DNA of 6,134 bases from Listeria marthii FSL S4-120. GTDB taxonomy: Bacteria > Bacillota > Bacilli > Lactobacillales > Listeriaceae. The notes beneath the pieces are model-generated. The model did not search any database. It was not told the origin of the DNA and saw only the letters and a list, made by a program, of their open reading frames with translations. The stretch spans positions 1,407,189 through 1,413,322 of the forward strand of contig CM001047.1 in the NCBI GenBank assembly GCA_000183865.1. The letters are read 5' to 3'. Below, one piece after another: positions 1 through 6,076 of the stretch; the stretch's first letter is position 1; each line of letters opens with the position of its first letter. A program made the position numbers and the translations under genes.

Positions 1-20
1 ACTATAATTCAATTATATAG
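1..20. repeat. AT-rich imperfect inverted repeat downstream of mntH
   Basis: The arms ACTATAATT and AATTATATAGT fold back on each other across a single C, with a two-base bulge. The repeat is almost purely A/T and begins at the window edge, so its full extent is unknown. It could belong to a terminator or to the promoter region of the next gene. No T tract is visible on the mntH strand within the window. The remaining bases 21-104 hold no gene I can support and no clear GC-rich terminator for mntH. Confidence 0.3.
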
Positions 21-104
21 TATAAAGATGAAAATTTCGAGGGAAAGAAATGAGAAAATTATTTTTAATTGTTTACATAATATAATTATTGTCCCCTTAC
101 CTCT

Positions 105-1451
105 TTATAATGACGTTAAAGTATAGAATAACAAGTAGATATTTAAGACAGCGATGAAAATGGCGACCGTCCAAGAAATGATTTTTAACCATGTCGGGTT
201 AACGAATTCGCCCATCTTCTGTTTATCGCTTGTAAACATAACTAACGGAATAACTGCGAATGATAATTGCATCGAAAGAATAACTTGGCTAAATATTAAT
301 AGTTCATTTATTCCGTTTGCTCCGTATAAAGCTGTGATAATAACTGCTGGGACGATTGCCAGTACACGTGTTAACAAGCGGCGAACTACTGGTTTTAAAC
401 GGATATTTAAGAAACCTTCCATAACAATTTGCCCAGCTAGTGTGCCTGTTAATGTAGAGTTTTGTCCGGAAGCAAGTAAGGCTACAGCAAATATGGTGCT
501 GGCGATGCTGCTACCAAGTGTTGGATTAAGTAATTTATAAGCATCCTCAATTCCAGCTACATTATGTTGCCCGGTAGTATAAAAGGCTGCCGCAGCTAAA
601 ATTAAAATCGATGCGTTAATTAATAAAGCGATCGTTAAGGAAAAAGTGGAATCGATAAATGAAAAACGAATTGCCTCTTTCTTCCCTTCTTTTGTCCGAG
701 CATATTGTCTTGTTTGCACGATAGATGAATGCAAATATAAATTATGTGGCATTACTGTCGCGCCAAGAATACCTAGTGCAATATAAAGCATTGCGGGATT
801 AGTAACGATTTCTGATTGTGGGATAAACCCTTTGGCAATTGCTTGCATGTCTGGATGAGACATCACCATTTCTGCTCCGAAGCATACTAGAATCGTAACC
901 ATTAAAGTAATAACAATCACTTCGATATAGCGGAAACCTTTATGTTGTAAAAATAGCACGAGAAAAATATCTAACGCGGTAATACAAACGCCCCAAATTA
1001 ACGGAATGCCGAATAGTAAGTTAAGCGCAATCGCACTACCGATAACTTCGGCGATATCAGTGGCGATGATTGCTAGTTCGGCCAAAATCCAGAGGACAAA
1101 GCCAAAAGGTTTCGAAAAATGATCACTAGATGCCTGTGCTAAATCTCGACCAGTAACGATACCTAATTTAGAGGCAAGTGATTGTAATAGTACGGCTAAA
1201 ATATTAGAAATTAAAATAACAGATAATAAAGTGTAACCAAATTCTGATCCCCCGGCAATAGAAGTTGCCCAGTTACCTGGATCGACATAACCTACCGCAA
1301 TAAGTGCGCCTGGCCCCATAAAGGCAAATAATTTCCGGAAGAATTTTGCGTTTTTTGGAATAGCGACTGAATTATTGACTTCGCTCAAGCTGGGAGCATT
1401 TTGTGCTTTTCTCCAGCTTTGTTTTGTGCGTTCTGTTTTCTCCTTTTTCAT
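105..1451 (-). CDS. mntH: Nramp-family manganese (divalent metal) transporter MntH
   Basis: Proton-coupled importer of Mn(II), and possibly Fe(II), in the cytoplasmic membrane. The protein is 448 aa, normal for bacterial MntH, and is mostly hydrophobic helices consistent with about eleven membrane segments after a charged N-terminal tail of about 35 residues. Family signatures are intact: the helix-1 motif VDPGNW, with metal ligands Asp57 and Asn60, and the helix-6 motif ATVMPHNLYLHS, with Met234 and His236. The frame opens further upstream to position 1511, but those 20 extra codons would run through the promoter. I chose the ATG at 1451 because it has a Shine-Dalgarno GAAGGT (1460-1465) eight bases upstream and yields the N-terminus MKKEKTERTK. 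It is transcribed separately from opuC, from its own promoter at 1483-1511. The candidate operator there suggests repression by MntR when manganese is plentiful, which is inference. No clear terminator follows the TAA stop at 105-107. Confidence 0.95.
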   Translation of the reverse strand: MKKEKTERTKQSWRKAQNAPSLSEVNNSVAIPKNAKFFRKLFAFMGPGALIAVGYVDPGNWATSIAGGSEFGYTLLSVILISNILAVLLQSLASKLGIVTGRDLAQASSDHFSKPFGFVLWILAELAIIATDIAEVIGSAIALNLLFGIPLIWGVCITALDIFLVLFLQHKGFRYIEVIVITLMVTILVCFGAEMVMSHPDMQAIAKGFIPQSEIVTNPAMLYIALGILGATVMPHNLYLHSSIVQTRQYARTKEGKKEAIRFSFIDSTFSLTIALLINASILILAAAAFYTTGQHNVAGIEDAYKLLNPTLGSSIASTIFAVALLASGQNSTLTGTLAGQIVMEGFLNIRLKPVVRRLLTRVLAIVPAVIITALYGANGINELLIFSQVILSMQLSFAVIPLVMFTSDKQKMGEFVNPTWLKIISWTVAIFIAVLNIYLLFYTLTSL

Positions 1452-1482
1452 GCTCCCTGACCTTCTTTCGTTTATGATAAAA

Positions 1483-1511
1483 AGTTTACTACGGGAAACA
1501 TTTTTTGTCAA
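1483..1511 (-). promoter_or_regulatory. Sigma-A promoter of mntH
   Basis: A perfect -35 TTGACA (1506-1511) is followed after exactly 17 bp by TAAACT (1483-1488), which matches the -10 consensus at four of six positions. Transcription should begin near 1475-1477, giving a leader of about 25 nt. The -35 directly abuts the opuC terminator hairpin and overlaps its tail. Confidence 0.7.
1484..1499. promoter_or_regulatory. Candidate MntR operator at the mntH -10
   Basis: On the mntH strand the 16-bp sequence GTTTCCCGTAGTAAAC is an inverted repeat with GTTT/AAAC ends eight bases apart. It overlaps most of the -10 and part of the spacer, where a bound repressor would block polymerase. The GTTT...AAAC outline and its place before mntH resemble MntR sites of Firmicutes. 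The inner bases are not symmetric, and the assignment to MntR is inference from context. Confidence 0.45.
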
Positions 1512-1556
1512 ACGAAAAACACAACCTTTTGTTGAAGATGCGAGGTTGTGTTTTCG
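1510..1556 (-). terminator. Intrinsic terminator of the opuC operon
   Basis: Seven bases after the opuCD stop codon, arms 1543-1556 and 1513-1527 form a 12-bp perfect stem (AGGTTGTGTTTT on the plus strand) that extends with CG and one bulged A. The loop is about 15 nt. On the minus strand the downstream arm ends in a T-rich stretch, TTTTTCGTTT, which serves as the U tract. The stem is also T-rich when read on the plus strand, so it may act in both directions, although no convergent gene is seen. Confidence 0.8.
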
Positions 1557-1563
1557 AGCGGTT

Positions 1564-2235
1564 CTATAAGGCTTCGGTTAATGATTTTCTTTTGTTTTTC
1601 ACTGGGTTTAATGTGCGTTCGACCCAACCAAGTAGCAAATCGGCTAAAATGGCCATGACTGCCGTTGGGATTGCACCAGCTAAAATGATCGCGGTACCGT
1701 TTGTAGCATTAGTTCCGCGAACGATGATGTCTCCAAGGCCTCCTGCTCCAACGAATGTCCCGATTGCTGCAACTCCAATCGCGATAACAAGTGCATTTCT
1801 GATACCTGCCATAATAACGGATAAAGCAAGTGGCATTTCGATAAGGCGTAGCACTTGCCATTTTGTCATTCCCATTGCTTTACCGGATTCAAGAAGCGCT
1901 CCGTCGACGTTTCTAATGCCTGTGTAGGTGTTTTTTAGAATTGGTAGTAAAGAATATAGGAATAAGGATAAAACGACTGTATTCGTCCCTAAGCCCATGA
2001 TGAGCATAAGTACAGCTAACAGAGCGAGTGCTGGGATGGTTTGGATGATATTGGCAATTTGGATAACCCAACCGGCTAAGCGTTTTTTTCTAGCAATATA
2101 TACTCCGAGCGGTATTGCAATGATTGCTGCGAAGATAACTCCGTAAGCACTCATTAAGAAATGCCGCCAGAACTCTTCCATGACATAACTTCCATTTGTT
2201 TGGTAATAGTCAATTAATTGTTTTAATGTTTCCAT
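1564..2235 (-). CDS. opuCD: Carnitine/compatible-solute ABC transporter permease OpuCD
   Basis: One of the two membrane subunits of the OpuC osmolyte importer, expected to pair with OpuCB and contact the OpuCA ATPase. The protein is 223 aa with several hydrophobic helices between residues 25 and 205. The binding-protein-dependent transport signature (EAA loop) lies at about residues 116-134, as ESGKAMGMTKWQ, followed by the typical IMAGIRNAL and a glycine-rich FVGAGGLGD at 161-169. The ATG has a strong Shine-Dalgarno AAGGAGGTG seven bases upstream. It starts 14 bp after the opuCC stop and is the last gene of the operon, directly before the terminator. Its length and motifs match OpuCB closely, so the pair looks like an ancient duplication. 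OpuCD rather than OpuCB is assigned by position after the lipoprotein gene. Confidence 0.93.
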   Translation of the reverse strand: METLKQLIDYYQTNGSYVMEEFWRHFLMSAYGVIFAAIIAIPLGVYIARKKRLAGWVIQIANIIQTIPALALLAVLMLIMGLGTNTVVLSLFLYSLLPILKNTYTGIRNVDGALLESGKAMGMTKWQVLRLIEMPLALSVIMAGIRNALVIAIGVAAIGTFVGAGGLGDIIVRGTNATNGTAIILAGAIPTAVMAILADLLLGWVERTLNPVKNKRKSLTEAL

Positions 2236-2249
2236 CTTTTGGCACCTCC

Positions 2250-3176
2250 TTAGTTTTTACCGTCAAAGTAATTATTTTTTTGTAGGAATTCTTGCGCTAC
2301 AATGGATGGTTCTTTTAATTTGCCATCTGCCTCATAATTAAGCTTTTGCATTTCTTCAGTGGAAATTTTACCTTTTAGCTTATTAATCGTAGTTTTCAGT
2401 TCTGGGTGTTTCTTTAAAATTTCATCTGTTGCGAGTGCTGAAGCGTCATATGGTGGGAAGAATTTTTTATCATCTTTTAATAGTTTTAAGTTGTATGTTG
2501 GGATACGGCCGTCTGTTGAGTAACCAAGCGCCACGTCCATTTGATTGTTTTTAAGCGCAGTGTAAATTAAGCCAATTTGCATTGGGAAGATTTTCTTGAA
2601 TTCGATGTCATAGGCTTTGGAGAATGCTTTATAGCCGTCTCCTTCGCGTTCCATCCAAGAATTATCAACGCCAGCAGTGAGTTCATTTTCCACTTTGCGC
2701 ATATCACTTACGGTATTTAGGTTGTATTTCTTAGCGGTATCTTGACGCACCATAAACACATAAGTATTAGCAAAGCCGTAAGAATCAAACCAGGTTTGGT
2801 GGAAACGTTCTTCAAACCCTTTTTTAACAGCAGCTAAGGCTTTTTCTGGGTCTTTAATAGCATCTTCGCCGAGTGGCCCAACTAAATCGGTTCCAGTGTA
2901 TCTTGTAGCTGTAATATCTACATCACCGTTAAGCATTGCTTGGTGTTGCACGATAGTTGATCCGAGGTTGTTGACGATTTCTACTTTTAAACCCGTGTCA
3001 TGCTCAATCAATTCTTTTAAAATATTGGAAACGATTTGTGACTCAGTTGTGGCCATTGCACCAATACGGATAGTATCTTTGGAACTTCCTCCAAGACCTG
3101 GTAAAGAACAACTAGATAAGAAAAGCGAACTGGTTAGAAGTAGCACGCTGAATAATGCGATTAATTTTTTCTTCAT
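2250..3176 (-). CDS. opuCC: Substrate-binding lipoprotein OpuCC of the osmolyte ABC importer
   Basis: Extracellular, membrane-anchored binding protein that captures carnitine and related quaternary ammonium solutes and delivers them to OpuCB/OpuCD. The 308-aa protein starts with a lipoprotein signal: positive MKKK, a hydrophobic core, and lipobox LSSC with lipidated Cys23. The rest fits the glycine betaine-binding fold (OpuAC-like). Four tyrosines, Tyr93, Tyr139, Tyr219 and Tyr243, become 71, 117, 197 and 221 when numbered from Cys23 as 1. These coincide with the aromatic cage I recall for Bacillus subtilis OpuCC, and the RYTGTDL stretch at 92-98 is also typical. The start overlaps nothing: it lies one base after the opuCB stop, with Shine-Dalgarno GGGGGAGA inside the opuCB end, so translation is probably coupled. 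Confidence 0.93.
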   Translation of the reverse strand: MKKKLIALFSVLLLTSSLFLSSCSLPGLGGSSKDTIRIGAMATTESQIVSNILKELIEHDTGLKVEIVNNLGSTIVQHQAMLNGDVDITATRYTGTDLVGPLGEDAIKDPEKALAAVKKGFEERFHQTWFDSYGFANTYVFMVRQDTAKKYNLNTVSDMRKVENELTAGVDNSWMEREGDGYKAFSKAYDIEFKKIFPMQIGLIYTALKNNQMDVALGYSTDGRIPTYNLKLLKDDKKFFPPYDASALATDEILKKHPELKTTINKLKGKISTEEMQKLNYEADGKLKEPSIVAQEFLQKNNYFDGKN

Positions 3177-3177
3177 A

Positions 3178-3834
3178 TCATTCTCCCCCTTCCCGAGCTT
3201 CGCGGATGGCTTTTGGAGTTAAACGATATTCTAATTTTCCAAGCGCGAATTCTACTACAAGGGCTAAAATAGTTACTGGAATTGCTCCGCCGAGAATTAA
3301 ATCTGGACGGTATAAGTTCAAGCCATTAAAAATAAAGTCTCCAAGTCCGCCAGCACCAATATAGGAAGCAAGTGTTGCCCAAGCGATAACGTAAACGGCA
3401 GATAAACGAATGCCGGCCATAATAATTGAGATAGAATTAGGAATTTCAACATTTACAATCAGTTGCCAATTCGTCATCCCCATTCCACGACCAGATTCGA
3501 TTAAATTTTTATCAACCCCTCGAACCCCGATAAAAGTGTTACGCAAGATTGGTAAAAGCGCATAAATAAATAGCGCAATAATCGCCGGTAGCGTTCCAAC
3601 CCCAAGAAATGGAATAATGAATGCCAAAATGGCGAGTGATGGGACAGTTTGAAGAACACTAACTACACCAATAACAAAGTTCGCTACTCTTGGTGAACGA
3701 GTGAGTAAGATTCCAGTTGGTACCGCAACGACAATCCCTAAAATAACGGCAGATAAGGAGATAAATAGATGTTGCCATGTTTGGACAAGTAAGTTATGGC
3801 CGTTTTCTTGAAAAAAAGTAACAATTGCGTCCAT
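3178..3834 (-). CDS. opuCB: Carnitine/compatible-solute ABC transporter permease OpuCB
   Basis: Membrane subunit of the OpuC importer, partner of OpuCD. The 218-aa protein has hydrophobic helices from about residue 20 to 200. The EAA loop lies near 113-131, as [13 protein letters not shown], and [12 protein letters not shown] at 156-167 is typical of the glycine betaine permease family. The ATG follows the opuCA stop by three bases, and its Shine-Dalgarno AGGAGGGA sits in the last codons of opuCA, an arrangement that usually couples translation and keeps subunits in balance. Neighbouring ATPase and lipoprotein genes give the role. The exact substrate range (carnitine, glycine betaine, choline) cannot be read from the permease. 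Confidence 0.93.
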   Translation of the reverse strand: MDAIVTFFQENGHNLLVQTWQHLFISLSAVILGIVVAVPTGILLTRSPRVANFVIGVVSVLQTVPSLAILAFIIPFLGVGTLPAIIALFIYALLPILRNTFIGVRGVDKNLIESGRGMGMTNWQLIVNVEIPNSISIIMAGIRLSAVYVIAWATLASYIGAGGLGDFIFNGLNLYRPDLILGGAIPVTILALVVEFALGKLEYRLTPKAIREAREGGE

Positions 3835-3837
3835 AGC

Positions 3838-5022
3838 TTATCCCTCCTGCTTCATTTCTGGCTCTGTCGTTTCGGAAGCGGCATGTTCCTCCTGCGTTTC
3901 TGCTCCTTCGCCCCAGATGGAATCATAAACGATATCTACTAAGCTCGCACGAGTGACAATCCCGACAAGCCGTTTATCTTTATCAACGACCGGAATATAT
4001 TTATAGCCACGTTTTAATATCCGTTGCACTGTATCGCGAAGTAACGTATCTTCATTGACATAAAAAACGTTTTTCTCGATTATATCCATAACAGAAGTTG
4101 CAGTACGACGATTTAAATCAATTTGCTCTACGTCGATAAAGCCTTTTAATACATTGCCTTCATCCACTACTAGTAACGTATCTACTCGTTTTTCTTTCAT
4201 AATAGTAATCGCGGCTTGTAGTGATTTATCCGCTGTAATAGAAACGGGATTCGTATTCATAATTTGCGCTACTTGAGTAACATCTGGTTTCGCTTCAATT
4301 AAGCGATCTTTCCCGATGAAATCACGCACAAAGGAATTCGCCGGATTGCGTAAAATTTCATCTGGCGTATCAAATTGAACGATTTCGCCTGCTTTCATAA
4401 TAACGATACGGTCTGCAAGTTTAATTGCTTCATCCATATCATGCGTAACGAAAATAATCGTTTTTCCAAGCTCTTTTTGCAAGTTTTTGAATTCTTCTTG
4501 AAGAGAATCACGAGTAATTGGATCTAGTGCGCCAAAAGGTTCATCCATTAAAATTAAATTTTGTTCAGCCGCAAGTGCTCTCAGAACACCGATACGTTGT
4601 TGCTGTCCACCACTTAATTCATAAGGATATCGGTCTAAAAACTCTTCTGGTAAATCTACTAATTTTATTAATTCTTTGGCCCGTTCTTGTTTTTTCTCTT
4701 CGGACCATTTAAGTAATTTTGGTACAAGGACGATATTTTCTCGAATCGTCATATGTGGCATTAAGCCAATTTGTTGGATAACATAACCAATCGAACGTCT
4801 TAGTTTGACAGGATCTTCCGCCATGATGTCTTTGTCATTAATAAATATTTTACCTTCTGTAGGTTCAATAAGCCGGTTAATCATCTTCATTGTTGTCGTC
4901 TTTCCACAACCACTTGGACCGATAAAACAAACAAATTCTCCTTTATCGATGCTAAGAGTTAGATCATTAACAGCTTTTTTGCCCCCTTTATAAGTCTTCG
5001 TTACGTGTTCAAATTTTAACAC
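3838..5022 (-). CDS. opuCA: OpuCA, ATPase subunit with tandem CBS domains of the osmolyte ABC importer
   Basis: Cytoplasmic ATPase that drives carnitine and related solute uptake through OpuCB/OpuCD. Of 394 aa, residues 1-240 form the ABC domain: Walker A GPSGCGKTT (35-43), Q-loop QQ near 83-84, signature LSGGQ (136-140), Walker B LILMDE (156-161) and switch His194 in VTHD. Two CBS domains follow, about 252-304 and 309-366, then an acidic tail of about 24 residues (371-394). From the literature I recall that the CBS pair of Listeria and Staphylococcus OpuCA binds cyclic di-AMP, which lowers transport. The frame extends to an ATG at 5058, but I place the start at GTG 5022-5020: GGAGGTG lies seven bases upstream, and the product begins (M)LKFEHVTKTY, the usual family N-terminus. 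The upstream ATG at 5058 falls in the leader and has no good ribosome site. First gene of the operon, under the sigma-B promoter at 5081-5106. Confidence 0.95.
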   Translation of the reverse strand: MLKFEHVTKTYKGGKKAVNDLTLSIDKGEFVCFIGPSGCGKTTTMKMINRLIEPTEGKIFINDKDIMAEDPVKLRRSIGYVIQQIGLMPHMTIRENIVLVPKLLKWSEEKKQERAKELIKLVDLPEEFLDRYPYELSGGQQQRIGVLRALAAEQNLILMDEPFGALDPITRDSLQEEFKNLQKELGKTIIFVTHDMDEAIKLADRIVIMKAGEIVQFDTPDEILRNPANSFVRDFIGKDRLIEAKPDVTQVAQIMNTNPVSITADKSLQAAITIMKEKRVDTLLVVDEGNVLKGFIDVEQIDLNRRTATSVMDIIEKNVFYVNEDTLLRDTVQRILKRGYKYIPVVDKDKRLVGIVTRASLVDIVYDSIWGEGAETQEEHAASETTEPEMKQEG

Positions 5023-5029
5023 GCTTATA

Positions 5030-5036
5030 CACCTCC
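5030..5036 (-). promoter_or_regulatory. Ribosome binding site that fixes the GTG start of opuCA
   Basis: GGAGGTG is a near-perfect anti-16S match seven bases before the GTG at 5022-5020. It decides against the upstream in-frame ATG at 5058. A second ATG overlaps the site itself (ATGGAGGTG) but is in another frame. Confidence 0.85.
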
Positions 5037-5080
5037 ATTTTTTCTTTACCACTACCAAAAAATTGGCAATCGATAAATAT

Positions 5081-5106
5081 TTTCCCTAAAGAGTACTGAT
5101 TTAAAC
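5081..5106 (-). promoter_or_regulatory. Sigma-B promoter of the opuC operon
   Basis: GTTTAA (5101-5106), then a 14-bp spacer, then GGGAAA (5081-5086). This closely fits the general stress sigma-B consensus of Listeria and Bacillus (GTTT and GGGWAW boxes). Transcription should start near 5075, leaving a leader of about 50 nt before the GTG. opuC is a well-known sigma-B target in L. monocytogenes, which supports the call and explains induction by salt, cold and stationary phase. Confidence 0.88.
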
Positions 5107-5261
5107 TTTTTAAATACAAAAAAACAGCTTAAAGACAGTGTTACATTCAAACGGAAGTTCCTAAACAAGATGATTTCGTACTTGTGGCACGTGTGACATC
5201 GATGCTAAACTTTAATCGTGAAAATGAGCATTGTAATAAGCTGTAATATAGTATTTATTTA
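5107..5261. other. opuC upstream leader, no gene supported
   Basis: About 155 bp between the possible upstream promoter and the sigma-B -35. It holds an imperfect palindrome centred on CACGTG (5184-5197) and a start-less open frame on the plus strand (5133-5246). It contains no convincing gene, terminator or known riboswitch. If transcription starts at the upstream promoter, this stretch becomes part of a 5' leader of roughly 230 nt. Confidence 0.4.
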
Positions 5262-5270
5262 ATTATAACA
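5262..5270 (-). promoter_or_regulatory. Possible sigma-A (extended -10) upstream promoter of opuC
   Basis: TGTTATAAT is a perfect -10 hexamer (5262-5267) with an extended TGN element (5268-5270). No good -35 is present at 16-18 bp. That stretch falls in the thiT terminator stem, so the site depends on the extended element. A sigma-B-independent basal promoter upstream of the sigma-B one would fit what I recall of opuC having two promoters, but this exact site is inference. Confidence 0.4.
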
Positions 5271-5274
5271 CACT

Positions 5275-5307
5275 TAAAAAGGCCCAAAAGCAAATGCTCT
5301 CGGACCT
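5275..5307 (-). terminator. Intrinsic terminator of thiT
   Basis: Immediately after the thiT stop, AGGTCCGAGAGC (5296-5307) pairs over all 12 positions, with some G-U pairs, with GCTTTTGGGCCT (5280-5291) around a four-base ATTT loop. A run of T residues follows (5275-5279). It separates thiT from the opuC operon. Confidence 0.88.
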
Positions 5308-5312
5308 AGTGG

Positions 5313-5873
5313 TTATTTTGGTAAGAATAATTTGGGTGAGGTTTTTAGTAATATCGAGATGACGATACCAGCAACAATGACCGTAGCCAAGCAGCTGGCC
5401 CCATTCATGACAATCGAAAAAAGTTGAGCGCCCCAACCTTGAAAAGCATAAGCCCCCCAGAATAACACGCCAGCAACATAATGCCAAAAATATTTAGCAA
5501 CGCCACCAATAATCATGGTTCCCCACGCCCATTGGATTGCCTTTTTAAGTTGATTAGCAGCTAAATTGCTTCGAACTTGCTTACTGAATACGCCACTAAA
5601 CGCAACAAAACTGAAAGCTAAAATGTACTCAATAAATGCTTGTGATGGCATTAAAATATAGGCTTTCCCAGTGAGAAAATGTAGTAACCCCCACAGTAGT
5701 CCAGCGAATCCAGCAGCCCAAAAACCGCGGCGGATCGCAATCACATACATTGGAATCATTCCCAGTGAAATCGAGAAACTAGAACCGATGTCCAGCGGGA
5801 TAAAACTTAGTACCATCGCAACTGCAGCAAAGATAGCACACTCAAGTAAAATGATTAATCGTTTGTTTTGCAT
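5313..5873 (-). CDS. thiT: Thiamine-specific S component of an ECF transporter, ThiT
   Basis: Integral membrane protein that binds thiamine with high affinity and works with the shared energizing module EcfA-EcfA'-EcfT, encoded elsewhere. It has 186 aa and about six hydrophobic segments, normal for ThiT. The AxxxA contact motif for EcfT lies in helix 1 (Ala13, Ala17). Family features include ISLGMIPMYVIAIRRG, GLLWGLLHFL, Glu82 in FIEYILAF, His131, Trp139 and Asn157. The spacing of the last three equals that of the thiamine-site residues I recall from Lactococcus lactis ThiT (His125, Trp133, Asn151). The equivalent of Lactococcus Tyr146 appears to be Phe152. The ATG at 5873 is preceded by GAGGGGAG (5884-5891) at a ten-base spacing. 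The upstream TPP riboswitch independently supports thiamine as the substrate. It has its own promoter and terminator and so is monocistronic here. Confidence 0.93.
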   Translation of the reverse strand: MQNKRLIILLECAIFAAVAMVLSFIPLDIGSSFSISLGMIPMYVIAIRRGFWAAGFAGLLWGLLHFLTGKAYILMPSQAFIEYILAFSFVAFSGVFSKQVRSNLAANQLKKAIQWAWGTMIIGGVAKYFWHYVAGVLFWGAYAFQGWGAQLFSIVMNGASCLATVIVAGIVISILLKTSPKLFLPK

Positions 5874-5883
5874 AAAAAATAAA

Positions 5884-5925
5884 CTCCCCTCTTCTTTTTG
5901 GTCAAAAACGTACCCCAGAAGAAAG
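5884..5925 (-). promoter_or_regulatory. Hairpin that can cover the thiT ribosome binding site (riboswitch platform)
   Basis: In the transcript CTTTCTTCT (5917-5925) can pair with AGAAGAGGG (5887-5895), nine pairs with two G-U. This hides most of the Shine-Dalgarno GAGGGGAG (5884-5891). An inner GGT/ACC pairing may extend it. No canonical terminator stem with a T tract lies between aptamer and gene, so control by blocking translation is the simplest reading. The pairing was found by eye, and the switch to an open form is not resolved. Confidence 0.5.
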
Positions 5926-5947
5926 CAGTTTCTATTGTTAGAAATGC
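5925..5947 (-). ncRNA. Small hairpin between TPP aptamer and ribosome-site hairpin
   Basis: GCA-TTTCTA and TAGAAA-C-TGC pair around an ACAA loop, with one bulged C. It starts just after the aptamer P1 stem and ends on the base where the ribosome-site hairpin begins. It may be a spacer helix or may compete with the neighbouring stems as part of the switch. Confidence 0.4.
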
Positions 5948-5952
5948 AATCG

Positions 5953-6046
5953 CCACAATCCCTACGCTCGTATTAACGAACAGGTTCAAAGGGTCAGAAT
6001 CCAAAAACATGTGGACTCAATCTCAGCTAAGAAGCCCCCCCTGTGG
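5953..6046 (-). ncRNA. TPP (thiamine pyrophosphate) riboswitch aptamer
   Basis: Cis-acting RNA in the thiT leader that binds thiamine pyrophosphate. P1 is CCACA/TGTGG (6042-6046 with 5953-5957). The strand following P1 has a run of seven G (6035-6041), part of which can form P2 with ACCC (5991-5994). P3 is very short, GCT-TCTT-AGC (6026-6035). The conserved CTGAGA is at 6021-6026. An added P3a stem, GAGTCCA/TGGATTC, pairs 6012-6018 with 5997-6003. The second arm carries GAACCTG, P5 TTCG/CGAG and the conserved core GCGTAGGGA (5959-5967). These match the THI-box consensus. High thiamine pyrophosphate is expected to reduce ThiT production. Confidence 0.95.
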
Positions 6047-6076
6047 TAACGTCTATGAAATTATCGTACAACAATT

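Noticed and set aside
50..85. Tiny plus-strand peptide MRKLFLIVYII with GAGGG upstream
   Set aside because: Only about eleven codons, in AT-rich sequence where such frames arise by chance. No supporting promoter or conservation can be shown.
154..540. Plus-strand 128-aa open frame opposite mntH
   Set aside because: It is antisense to the well-conserved mntH coding sequence, has no ribosome site and no recognisable domain. Other plus-strand frames opposite opuC genes and thiT were rejected for the same reason.
1452..1511. Longer mntH reading frame starting at ATG 1511 (20 extra residues)
   Set aside because: It would overlap the TTGACA/TAAACT promoter and has no ribosome site. The ATG at 1451 has GAAGGT at good spacing and the family N-terminus.
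1564..3834. opuCB/opuCD as a recent duplication or tandem repeat
   Set aside because: The two permeases share the family motifs but differ widely in sequence. Two distinct permeases are the normal composition of OpuC systems.
5023..5058. opuCA start at ATG 5058 (12 extra residues)
   Set aside because: The added residues do not belong to the ABC domain, no Shine-Dalgarno precedes it, and the GTG at 5022 has GGAGGTG seven bases upstream.
5101..5145. Possible second terminator in the opuC leader (hairpin before a T run on the minus strand)
   Set aside because: The stem is only about four pairs with mismatches, too weak to call. The T run stands just upstream of the sigma-B -35.
5263..5487. 74-aa minus-strand frame overlapping the end of thiT
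   Set aside because: It lies in another frame within thiT and runs through the thiT terminator. Its Cys/Trp-rich composition is typical of an out-of-frame shadow.
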